From positions 1,364,001 through 1,428,000 of the forward strand of contig NZ_CP089468.1 in the NCBI RefSeq assembly GCF_021233435.1: 64,000 bases of DNA, in the 5' to 3' direction. Below are positions 55,366-63,401 of this stretch, piece by piece. Numbering within the stretch: the stretch's first letter is position 1; each line of letters opens with the position of its first letter. The notes below the pieces were generated by a model that worked only from the letters and a program-made list of their open reading frames with translations, had not been told where the DNA came from and searched no databases. The translations under genes were made by a program, and so were the position numbers. The DNA comes from Halobacterium noricense. GTDB taxonomy: Archaea > Halobacteriota > Halobacteria > Halobacteriales > Halobacteriaceae.

Positions 55366-57051
55366 CTAGGCGTTGAGGGATCCCTTCATAGAGAGCGCAC
55401 TGTCCGGGACTGTACCGTCGTGATGCCAGCCTCTGGCGTCGTAGTAGGCGTCGAGGGCGTCCTCGAAGCCGGGGAGTTGGTCTTCGTAGGGGAGGCGGTC
55501 GTCGTCGCGGTCGAGGCCGCGCTGATTGTTGAAGTGACGCTCCAGTGTCACGATTCGACTGCCGACGTCCAGCAGTTCCTCGAAATCCGCGCCGAACAGC
55601 ATCTCGTAGCGTTCGGGAGTCATGTAGTCCCTAGAGAATTTGCAGACGACGCCGCTGTCGGTGAGCGCCATCAGGTTCTCGCGTTCGACCAGCCGCTGAG
55701 CCTTCCCGTCGAACCCACGGGGAGCCATCGCCTCGTCGTCGGGGACGAGCGGATACTCCACGGAGTAGAAGGTGGCGTACATGTGGTCCGCACCGCGATT
55801 CGAAACAGCGTAGGAGAGGCCTTGGCCGTGGAGGATGCGACCCTCGTGGGCAGCGAAATCCATATTCTTGACCGACCAATTCTCGACGCCCAACTCGTCG
55901 TGGACGCGCCCAATTCCCTCCGCGAGTTCGTCGCCGACACCCTCGCGGTGGGCGATCTGTTCGACGAGTTCCCAGACGAGGTCCTCGTTGCCGAACTCGT
56001 CGTTGGCCGCCAGGTAGGCCGCGACCGTGTTCCCCGCCGAAATCGCGTCAAGGCCGTATTCATCGCAGAGCTGGTTGGACTTCATCACGTCCACGATGTC
56101 GTCGACCCCGGAGTTGGAGCCAAAGGCCATCGCCACCTCGAACTCCGGCCCCTCGGTTTCGACGCCGCGGGCCTCGTCGCGGGTTGGGAGTTTGCAGGCG
56201 AACGCGCACGCCGAGCACGTTCCTTTCTCGTATTTTTTCTCGGCGATGGCGTCGCCGTTGATGCCTTCGACGCCCTCGAAGGACTGCTCGGAGAAATAAT
56301 AGGAAGGGAGGCCGTCCATTTCGTTGGCGAGATCCATCACGGACACCGTCCCCTGTTCTTTCATGATGTGGTCGTCGGTGGCCGCCTCGCGGTGTATTTC
56401 CATCTGGCCCGTTGGCACGTCGATGTCGGGACGGGAATCACCGTCGAAGGTGAGGGCTTTCACATTCTTCGAGCCGAGGACGGCACCGAGCCCACCACGA
56501 CCGAACGCGCGTTCCTCGGTCGTCATGACCGAGGCAAAACGGACGAGATTCTCGCCGGCCGGGCCGATACAGGCGACGTGTTCGGATTCGAGGCCGTGTT
56601 CGGCCTCGATGTGCGCGCACGTCTCCGGGACCGTCGCACCAACTAGGTCCGGCACTTCCTCGAAGGTGACGCCGTCGTCGCGGACGTGCACGATGACGAG
56701 GTTGTCGCTGGCTCCGGTGAGTTCGATAGCGCCGTAGCCCGTCTCCGCAAGGTGTCGGGACATGAATCCGCCTGCGTTCGAGGAGAGCAAGCCGTCAGTC
56801 AGCGGGGAGACGGCCGTTGCGTTCATCCGGCCGGTAAAGCTCATGTTCGAGACCTGCATCGGCCCCGTGGTGAACACGAGGCGGTTCTGCGGCCCGAGCG
56901 GGTCCGCGTCGAAGGGTGTCCGGTCGTAGACCAGTTTCGTCCCCACCCCACGCCCGCCGATGTATTGCTGGAGGGTTGCGTTGATGTCCGTTTCTGTGGT
57001 AGTCTGTTCGGTCAGGTTAGTGGTGAGGAGCGGCCCTCGGCTATGGAGCAT
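55366..57051 (-). CDS. aor: Aldehyde ferredoxin oxidoreductase (tungsten, AOR family)
   Basis: A 561-residue AOR that oxidises aldehydes to acids, passing electrons to ferredoxin. The N-terminal domain has GGRGVGTKLVYDRTP and GRMNATAVSPLTDGLLSSNAGG, which bind the tungstopterin. The 4Fe-4S site is CSACAFAC (CxxCxxxC), with the fourth Cys in DSGVVCKFSRD near 470. The middle has GRGGLGAVLGSKNVKAL. The start ATG at 57051 follows an AT-rich minus-strand promoter. It converges with the aminotransferase gene and is divergent from the Lrp regulator. The length is slightly under the usual 600 residues, but no domain is missing. Confidence 0.92.
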   Translation of the reverse strand: MLHSRGPLLTTNLTEQTTTETDINATLQQYIGGRGVGTKLVYDRTPFDADPLGPQNRLVFTTGPMQVSNMSFTGRMNATAVSPLTDGLLSSNAGGFMSRHLAETGYGAIELTGASDNLVIVHVRDDGVTFEEVPDLVGATVPETCAHIEAEHGLESEHVACIGPAGENLVRFASVMTTEERAFGRGGLGAVLGSKNVKALTFDGDSRPDIDVPTGQMEIHREAATDDHIMKEQGTVSVMDLANEMDGLPSYYFSEQSFEGVEGINGDAIAEKKYEKGTCSACAFACKLPTRDEARGVETEGPEFEVAMAFGSNSGVDDIVDVMKSNQLCDEYGLDAISAGNTVAAYLAANDEFGNEDLVWELVEQIAHREGVGDELAEGIGRVHDELGVENWSVKNMDFAAHEGRILHGQGLSYAVSNRGADHMYATFYSVEYPLVPDDEAMAPRGFDGKAQRLVERENLMALTDSGVVCKFSRDYMTPERYEMLFGADFEELLDVGSRIVTLERHFNNQRGLDRDDDRLPYEDQLPGFEDALDAYYDARGWHHDGTVPDSALSMKGSLNA

Positions 57052-57323
57052 AACTGGATACTGTTTCTCTAATACAATAAATCTTAATCAGAATTCATAA
57101 CCTTGGCGTATAGTGGTATTATGTTCAACTAATTTGGGTTGCTAGCCGGTACGCGTGTTGTTGGCGAGAGAGTGGCTGCCGCTGTTGGTACAGAAGCGCC
57201 TGTGTTGACTCCGGTTCTATATATAGGTTATTTCCTGAACACCGTTCAAGAGTTGCTAAAGATATAACAGTGAGTAGGTAGTAGTTTTCTACACCGAGCG
57301 CAGTTCGAAACACGAGGAAACCC
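57052..57323. promoter_or_regulatory. Divergent promoter region, aor / lrp
   Basis: These 272 AT-rich bases separate aor (minus) and the Lrp gene (plus). A minus-strand TATA-like GATTTATTG (complement of about 57076-57084) and a plus-strand AGATATAACAG (57259-57269) are visible. CTGAACACCGTTCAAG (57236-57251) is an imperfect inverted repeat (TGAAC/GTTCA) of the kind Lrp proteins bind. The latter role is inference. Confidence 0.5.
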
Positions 57324-57812
57324 ATGGACGAGAAAGACATCCAGATCCTGACGACAATCGCAGAAGAGGGCATCAACAGTCCGGAGAAGATCGAGAAGCA
57401 CACCGATATCCCGAAGTCGACGGTCCACTATCGGTTGAATAAACTCCGAGAGGACGGACCCCTGGAGAATGACCTGTCGGATATGAACCTTGAGGAGTTG
57501 GGCTTGTCGATCACGCTCATCAGTGAGGTGTACGCGGAATTTGGAGAAGGCTACCACGAGACGGTCGGCGAGAAACTGGCCGATATCGAGGGCGTCAATC
57601 AAGTGTATTTCACGATTGGAGACACTGATTTCATCGTGATTTCCCACGTTGTGGATCGAAAGATGGCCGAGTCGCTAATCGGAGATTACGAGGCGATCGA
57701 CGAGATCACGCGGACTAGTTCTCGATTCGCCATTACCAGAGTCAAAGACGAGTCGCATCCGATCAACGATTTCGAGTACGACACGCTTATTGACGCTCTT
57801 ATCGACGAGTAG
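57324..57812 (+). CDS. Lrp/AsnC family transcriptional regulator
   Basis: A 162-residue regulator with a winged helix (MDEKDIQILTTIAEEG, DIPKSTVHYRLNKLREDGPLE) and a RAM domain (LSITLISEVYAEFGEGYHET, VNQVYFTIGDTDFIVISHVV). It is a paralogue of the Lrp protein at 24906-25391: same length, same positions of the STxHYRLN helix, same FTxGxTDF turn. Its place next to aor, the aminotransferase and the amide ABC operon makes it their probable regulator, responding to an amino acid. Confidence 0.9.
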   Translation: MDEKDIQILTTIAEEGINSPEKIEKHTDIPKSTVHYRLNKLREDGPLENDLSDMNLEELGLSITLISEVYAEFGEGYHETVGEKLADIEGVNQVYFTIGDTDFIVISHVVDRKMAESLIGDYEAIDEITRTSSRFAITRVKDESHPINDFEYDTLIDALIDE

Positions 57813-57944
57813 GTTCTGACTCAGGGCGTTTCGGATTCGTGTTCTCGTGCGCATCCTTGTCTTGAGGGGTGAGCTTCGGCCGTGCACCTTCTCGAATTTC
57901 GCCTGGGACACGTTGTTCAATAATATATTAATGCCTTGTACAGA

Positions 57945-57979
57945 GTCTGGGAAAACCGGATTTTCATAGATGTAATCCA
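57945..57979 (+). promoter_or_regulatory. 35-bp shared element, copy B (upstream of the ABC operon)
   Basis: GTCTGGGAAAA, 13 bases, GAT-G-TAATCCA, matching the copy at 53847-53881. It lies upstream of the TATA-like TTTTATTAA at about 57994-58001. GAAAACCGGATTTTC within it is an inverted repeat. The Lrp protein encoded at 57324 is the first candidate to bind. Confidence 0.6.
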
Positions 57980-58029
57980 ACTCCTGTGCAAGGTTTTATT
58001 AACCATTAGTAAGAACGGGCATCCAGACC

Positions 58030-59301
58030 ATGAGTGATAATATCAGTCGGTCGTTCAGCCGCCGGGAGTGGCTGAAAATGACCGGCACGGCAAGCGCCCT
58101 CGGAATGGCCGGCCTCGCAGGCTGTACAGGTGACCCGGACGGAAGCTCACGCGACACGTTCAAATTTGGTGTCGTCACTTCCCTCTCCGGAAGCCTTCGC
58201 TTCGGTGGCCAAGTCACCCAACGCGGGTACGACCTCTGGAAGAACCGCATCAACGAGCAAGGCGGTATCGAAGTTGACGGCGAGCGCTACGAAGTCGAAC
58301 TCGTCTACAACGACGCCCAATCCGACCCAAGCACCGGCGCCGACGCCGCCTCACGGATGATCTCCGATGAGAACGTCGACGCACTCCTTGGGCCGTACTC
58401 CAGCAACGTCTCGCTGGCAGTTGCCCCGATTACCGAGCAAAACGAGATCCCCCACATTACTGGCAGTGCGGAGACGCCTCGGCTGTGGGAAAACCAAGAA
58501 TTTTCGTACACCTTCGGCACAGTTCCAACTGTCAGCATCATCGCCGAAGAAGCGGGTAGCCAAATTCTTTCCCTCGAGCCGGAAGCCGAATCGGTGTACA
58601 TCACTGGTGTCAGCGAGCCGTTCTCGGAATCGACGGCCGAAGCGATGCGAACGGCTGCCGAAGCCGCTGGGGTCGAAGTGGCAGGCTTCGAGCTCAACCC
58701 CTCCGACGCGGACTACACGAATATCGTCAGTAGCGCACAGTCCGCTGATCCTGACCTCCACTTCCACGGGGGGCACGTCGGCAGCCACATCAGTCTCCTC
58801 AACGCTGCGGAGCAACTCAACTACAGCCCGAACGGGTTCTACTGCCATTACGGTGTCAATACCAGCGACTTCAAGGACGGCGCCGGCGGCAACGCACAGA
58901 ACACGTTCGGAGCAACCGTCTGGCTCCCCTCGATCGAACGGGAAGGTGGCACGCTCTTCGATTCATCGGCGGACTACGTCGAGGCATCACAGAGCACGTT
59001 CGACACGATGCCGGACTACACGCAAGCGGCGTCGACGGCGGCTGGAATCGTCTACCAGGAAGCACTCGGGGAACTTGGCTCCGCGCCGCCGCTCTCCGAC
59101 GAGGACAAGCGTGAGATGGTATCCATTCTCGAAAGTGTCAACATCGATACGTTCTACGGGCCAGTGGCCTTCGAGACGGATGGTGAGTACTACCACAACA
59201 ACGCCAAAACCACGCCGCGCGCGATTCAACTGCAGGAGAATCTCGACCCCGTAATCGTGGGTGGTGAATCCGCTGGAGAAGCGAACTATCCCGTCGAATA
59301 A
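58030..59301 (+). CDS. ABC transporter substrate-binding lipoprotein (LivK type), first copy
   Basis: A 423-residue periplasmic-binding-protein-like fold type I protein. SFSRREWLKMTGTASALGMA is a Tat signal, with GLAGC as the lipobox. The mature part has FKFGVVTSLSGSLRFGGQVT, then NRINEQGGIEVDGERYEVEL and DAQSDPSTGADAASRMISDE, all shared with the binding protein at 60128. The family binds branched-chain amino acids, amides or urea. It is the first gene of the import operon that includes a nitrilase. The start follows a TATA-like TTTTATTAA. Confidence 0.9.
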   Translation: MSDNISRSFSRREWLKMTGTASALGMAGLAGCTGDPDGSSRDTFKFGVVTSLSGSLRFGGQVTQRGYDLWKNRINEQGGIEVDGERYEVELVYNDAQSDPSTGADAASRMISDENVDALLGPYSSNVSLAVAPITEQNEIPHITGSAETPRLWENQEFSYTFGTVPTVSIIAEEAGSQILSLEPEAESVYITGVSEPFSESTAEAMRTAAEAAGVEVAGFELNPSDADYTNIVSSAQSADPDLHFHGGHVGSHISLLNAAEQLNYSPNGFYCHYGVNTSDFKDGAGGNAQNTFGATVWLPSIEREGGTLFDSSADYVEASQSTFDTMPDYTQAASTAAGIVYQEALGELGSAPPLSDEDKREMVSILESVNIDTFYGPVAFETDGEYYHNNAKTTPRAIQLQENLDPVIVGGESAGEANYPVE

Positions 59302-59355
59302 CACGACGACCCTCGAGAGAAACGCTGCCCATCCGCTCCCATACCCAAGTGAGAT

Positions 59356-60123
59356 ATGAACGTCCGAACTGTCCAAGCCGACCCAGAACACGGCGCTCCG
59401 CGGGAGAACGTGCGCCAACTCGAAGCGGCCGCAGAGCGCGCTCGTGCTGCAGACGTCGATCTGCTCGTTTTCCCCGAGCTGTTCCTGACTGGGTATTATC
59501 TCGATACCGATGACGCAGCTTCGACCGTCGCCGCAGCGGAGAACGTACTTCCGCGAGTCGCCGACGCGAGCATCGGCCTCGTTCTCGTCGTCGGAACCGC
59601 CTTCGAGGGCGACGACGGCTTCGAGAACACCGCCATCCTCTACGACGATGGCGAGCGGGTGGGGACCTACCAGAAAACCCATCTCTACGACGAAGAGGCA
59701 GCCATCTTCGAGACGGGTGATACGTATCCAACATTCGATACGTCCGTCGGGACGCTCGGTGTCGAGATCTGTTACGATCTCGAATTTCCGGAGGTTGCGC
59801 GCCAACTAACCCTTAATTCTGCTGACGTGATAGTCACAATCTCGGCCAACATGCAACCGTTCGAGACGTACCACCGGACGTATCACCGCAGCCGGGCGAT
59901 GGAAAACGGCCGACCCCACGTGCTCTGCAATCGCGTCGGGAGCGAACGCGATCTCGACTTCCTGGGCAATAGCCGGATTAGTGATGCTCGCGGTAACCTG
60001 CTGGCCAGCACTGAGACTGACGCCGAGGTGGAACTCACCGCGGACATTCCGCTCGACCAATCGACGCACAAAACACTCACATATCTCGACGATCGCCGCC
60101 TCCCACTCGCAACGGAGGACTAA
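59356..60123 (+). CDS. Carbon-nitrogen hydrolase (nitrilase superfamily)
   Basis: A 255-residue nitrilase-superfamily amidase. The catalytic triad is Glu41 (VFPELFLTGY), Lys107 (YQKTHLYD) and Cys139 (GVEICYDLEFPE). NRVGSERDLDFLGNSRISDA is the usual fourth region. It hydrolyses an amide or carbamoyl group, releasing ammonia, in the cytoplasm. It lies between two copies of the binding-protein gene and 4 bases before the second, so the imported compound is most likely its substrate. Omega-amidase, beta-ureidopropionase-like and aliphatic amidase roles all fit; the sequence does not choose between them. Confidence 0.88.
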   Translation: MNVRTVQADPEHGAPRENVRQLEAAAERARAADVDLLVFPELFLTGYYLDTDDAASTVAAAENVLPRVADASIGLVLVVGTAFEGDDGFENTAILYDDGERVGTYQKTHLYDEEAAIFETGDTYPTFDTSVGTLGVEICYDLEFPEVARQLTLNSADVIVTISANMQPFETYHRTYHRSRAMENGRPHVLCNRVGSERDLDFLGNSRISDARGNLLASTETDAEVELTADIPLDQSTHKTLTYLDDRRLPLATED

Positions 60124-60127
60124 CATC

Positions 60128-61453
60128 ATGGCGAACGATAACACGAAATCCACGACTGACGACGCACAGAGCAGCCAATCGACTAGCCGGATTACACTCG
60201 GCCGGCGGAACCTACTGAAAACAGGAAGCGCCCTAGGGATGGCAAGCCTCACAGGCTGTACCGGTGGAAGTGGGTCCAACAGCGACCGGGAAACGTTCCG
60301 ATTCGGTATCGTCACGTCGCTCTCGGGCCCGCTCCGCTACGGAGGGCAAGTCACGAAGCGTGGCTACGACCTCTGGAAGAACCGCATCAACGAGGACGGC
60401 GGTATCGAAGTCAACGGCAACCGCTACGAGGTCGAGTTCACCTACGCTGACGCCCAGTCAGATCCCAGTACTGGTGCCGACGCTACCCAGAAAATGATCG
60501 ACAACGAGGATGTTGACGCGATGCTGGGCCCATACTCCAGCCAGGTCCCGTTGTCCATGGGGCCGATTCTCGACCAGAACCAGATGCCCTGTATCACGGG
60601 CAGCTCCGAGTCACCGGAGCTATGGCGCAACCAGCACGAATACTTGTTTGGCACCATCCCGTCGGTGAACGTGTTCGTCGGCGACGTCGTCGAGATGCTC
60701 CTCTCGTTCGACCCGTCCGCTGAAACGGCGTACATCACGGGCGTGAACGGGCCGTTCTCGAAGAGCGCAGCGCAAGGGATGCGGGCTGGCGCCGAAGCCG
60801 CTGGCGTCGAAGTGCTGGGCTACGAACTGTACCCGGCTGATGCTGACCGGTCGAGCATTATCAGTGAGGCGCAGTCGGCTGAACCGGATGTGCATCTGAA
60901 CTCCGGGAACATCGACAGTAATGCGACGTTCATGGCCTCCGCCCAAGAGCTATCATACGAGCCGAACGGGGTCTTCCAGCACTACGGTATCAACACACCC
61001 GGATACAAGAATGCCGGCGACGCTGCCGCGTACACCTTCGGGGCAACCCTCTGGCTGCCGCAGGCCGGTCGGTCCGGTGGTCAGCTCTGGGGGGATTCCC
61101 AGACATACGCCGACCAGTTCCAAGCAGAATACGACAAACTCCCCGAATACACCGAGGCAGCGTCCAGCGCAACCGGCGTTGTCTACCAGGAAGCACTCGC
61201 AGAACTCGGCGCCGAGCCACCACTCACCGGCGACGAACAAACGCAACTCATCAGCATCCTGGAGGAAATCACCGTGGACACGTTCTGGGGAACGATCGAC
61301 TACGAATCCGAGGGTGAAAACTACCACAACAACATCACAACGAATCCGCTCGCTATCCAGCTCAACGAAGACCTCGATCCCGAAATTGTAGCGCCCGCGG
61401 ACGTCGCCGAAACGGAACCCACGTATCCGATCCCATCGTGGAGTGATCGGTAA
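60128..61453 (+). CDS. ABC transporter substrate-binding lipoprotein (LivK type), second copy
   Basis: A 441-residue paralogue of the protein at 58030. The N-terminus has a longer leader, then LGRRNLLKTGSALGMASLTGC (Tat motif RRNLLK and lipobox). The mature sequence keeps FRFGIVTSLSGPLRYGGQVT and NRINEDGGIEVNGNRYEVEF, with DAQSDPSTGADATQKMID. It begins 4 bases after the nitrilase and ends 3 bases before the first permease. Two related binding proteins could widen substrate range through one permease set. Confidence 0.9.
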   Translation: MANDNTKSTTDDAQSSQSTSRITLGRRNLLKTGSALGMASLTGCTGGSGSNSDRETFRFGIVTSLSGPLRYGGQVTKRGYDLWKNRINEDGGIEVNGNRYEVEFTYADAQSDPSTGADATQKMIDNEDVDAMLGPYSSQVPLSMGPILDQNQMPCITGSSESPELWRNQHEYLFGTIPSVNVFVGDVVEMLLSFDPSAETAYITGVNGPFSKSAAQGMRAGAEAAGVEVLGYELYPADADRSSIISEAQSAEPDVHLNSGNIDSNATFMASAQELSYEPNGVFQHYGINTPGYKNAGDAAAYTFGATLWLPQAGRSGGQLWGDSQTYADQFQAEYDKLPEYTEAASSATGVVYQEALAELGAEPPLTGDEQTQLISILEEITVDTFWGTIDYESEGENYHNNITTNPLAIQLNEDLDPEIVAPADVAETEPTYPIPSWSDR

Positions 61454-61456
61454 GCG

Positions 61457-62347
61457 ATGGTCTCGACAGGACTACTCACGCAGACGCTGATCAACGGCCT
61501 GCTACTCGCAGGGATTTACATGGCCGTTGGCGTCGGCTTCTCGTTGATCTTCGGCGTGCTCGAGATCATCGACTTCGCCGTCGGTCAATACGTCATGGTC
61601 GGTGCTTTCGCCGGCGCGGCCTTAGCACCGATACTCGGCAGCGAAGCACTACTCGCCGTGCCATTCGTCTTCGCGGCATTCTTCGTTGTCGGTGTTTTCG
61701 TCCAACCGCTCATCCACCACGTCACGACTGGTGACCGCCCCATGCCGCTGTTGATGGGGCTCGTCTTCACGTTCGGGCTCGCGCGCTTCATCCGCGGGTC
61801 CGTCCTTACGATTGCCGGACCGAACAGTCGTGACGTACCGACGAGCATCGCTGTCGGATCGTTCTCGATCCCCTCGATCGGCACGTTCCCGATGGTTCGC
61901 GTGGCGACGGCGCTGTTCGGCGTCGCCGCGCTCGCCGGGTTCCTGTACTACCTCTACCGGACTGAGGGCGGGACGGCGATTCGTTCTGTTGCAGAGGATC
62001 GTGACATCTCCCGGCTGATGGGTGTAAACATTAATCGGTATCAATCGCTGTCCTACGGCGCATATGCGGCGATGACCGCGTCTGCAGGCGTCTTCATCGG
62101 GATGGTGTACTCGGCAAGCGTCGGCATGGGCATGCAGTATACTGGCTTCGCATTCTTCATGATCGTGCTCGCCGGAATGGGCTACCTTCCTGGAATCATC
62201 CTTAGCGGGCTCGTACTCGGTATCGTACAATCACTAACCGCGGTTTACCTGGGGTCCGAGTACGTCTTCTTCATCCTCTTCGGCCTCATCTGGGTGCTAT
62301 TGCTTGTTCGGCCGACCGGCCTTCTCGGCAAGGGAGAGGTGGCATAA
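61457..62347 (+). CDS. livH: Branched-chain-type ABC permease (LivH)
   Basis: A 296-residue permease of the LivH family with eight hydrophobic segments. It opens with LLTQTLINGLLLAGIYMAVGVGFSLIFGVLEIIDFAVGQYVMVGAF, the LivH hallmark. The cytoplasmic coupling loop has RTEGGTAIRSVAEDRDISRLM (E-x-G-x-x-x-R-A/S...). Its stop overlaps the LivM ATG by one base (TAATG). It pairs with LivM to form the channel. Confidence 0.92.
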   Translation: MVSTGLLTQTLINGLLLAGIYMAVGVGFSLIFGVLEIIDFAVGQYVMVGAFAGAALAPILGSEALLAVPFVFAAFFVVGVFVQPLIHHVTTGDRPMPLLMGLVFTFGLARFIRGSVLTIAGPNSRDVPTSIAVGSFSIPSIGTFPMVRVATALFGVAALAGFLYYLYRTEGGTAIRSVAEDRDISRLMGVNINRYQSLSYGAYAAMTASAGVFIGMVYSASVGMGMQYTGFAFFMIVLAGMGYLPGIILSGLVLGIVQSLTAVYLGSEYVFFILFGLIWVLLLVRPTGLLGKGEVA

Positions 62348-63399
62348 TGTCGGATACAGACTCCAAAACGACCCGTGATCGCTTCCGCCTGCTCCTCGAC
62401 CAAGCGAACAATCGCGTCGTCGCTGGCGGACTAATCGTCGTCCTCCTCCTCTTGCCAGCGGCGTTGAACGCCTTCTGGACGCGTATCGCCGTCGGGGCGT
62501 TGATGTGGATCGGGCTTGCCCAATCGTGGAACATGATCGGTGGCTATGCGGGCTACCTGGACTTCGGCCATGGGGCCTACTTCGGGATTGGCGCGTTCGC
62601 CGCCGGCATTACCATGACGACGTACGGATTACCGTTTATCGCCGGACTCTCCGTCGCAGCGATCGTCTGCGCCATCGTCGCACTCGGCGTCGGTATTCCC
62701 ACCCTCCGACTGAAGGGAGCGTACTTTGCGATTGCCACGTGGGCATTCGCGGAATCGATGCATGAGCTCGCACTCATCTTAGATATCACCGGCGGAACGT
62801 TCGGGATGAGCCTCCCGACTGGTGCGGACGCCATCATCCTCCCGCTCTCGGGGCCGCCCACGGAGATGTTCTTCTATTATGTGATGTTGGCCCTCGCCGT
62901 AGGAACGACGGTTCTGGCGTACGTCCTCTTCGAACGCAGCGAATTCGGATTCCGCGTGAAGGCGATCCGGGACAACGAGGACGCTGCCCAAACGCTCGGG
63001 ATTAATGCTGAGCGCATCAAGCGTCAGGTGTACGTGCTTTCCTGCTCGATTGCCGGCCTCTTCGGGGCTGCGAACGCGTTCTATATTACCTTCATTCACC
63101 CGAACGACGTGCTGGCATCCATCCTCACTGACCAGATGATCATCATGGCTTTGCTGGGTGGCCTCGGAACGATTGCCGGCCCCATCGTTGGTGGGATCTC
63201 CATCTTCATGCTTGACCGCATGTCGTCGTTGTTCCTCGGCACGTCGACGTTGTACCTGCCGATGATCGGCCTCCTGATCATGCTGACTGTCCTGTTCGCA
63301 CCCAGTGGGATTATCGGAATTCTCCGGGGTGAAGTCGGTCTAACCGAAATCAAGGACAACGTGAGTGAACTTGCTGACAAATTCAACTTCACCAGATAG
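62347..63399 (+). CDS. livM: Branched-chain-type ABC permease (LivM)
   Basis: A 350-residue permease with about nine helices. It shows MIGGYAGYLDFGHGAYFGIGAF, TLRLKGAYFAIATWAFAESM and the coupling loop FERSEFGFRVKAIRDNEDAAQ with TLGINAERIKRQVYVLSCSI, all LivM-specific. GGLGTIAGPIVGGISIFML follows. It overlaps the LivH stop by one base and ends 2 bases before LivG. The C-terminus is cytoplasmic and acidic. Confidence 0.92.
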   Translation: MSDTDSKTTRDRFRLLLDQANNRVVAGGLIVVLLLLPAALNAFWTRIAVGALMWIGLAQSWNMIGGYAGYLDFGHGAYFGIGAFAAGITMTTYGLPFIAGLSVAAIVCAIVALGVGIPTLRLKGAYFAIATWAFAESMHELALILDITGGTFGMSLPTGADAIILPLSGPPTEMFFYYVMLALAVGTTVLAYVLFERSEFGFRVKAIRDNEDAAQTLGINAERIKRQVYVLSCSIAGLFGAANAFYITFIHPNDVLASILTDQMIIMALLGGLGTIAGPIVGGISIFMLDRMSSLFLGTSTLYLPMIGLLIMLTVLFAPSGIIGILRGEVGLTEIKDNVSELADKFNFTR

Positions 63400-63401
63400 C
63401 C

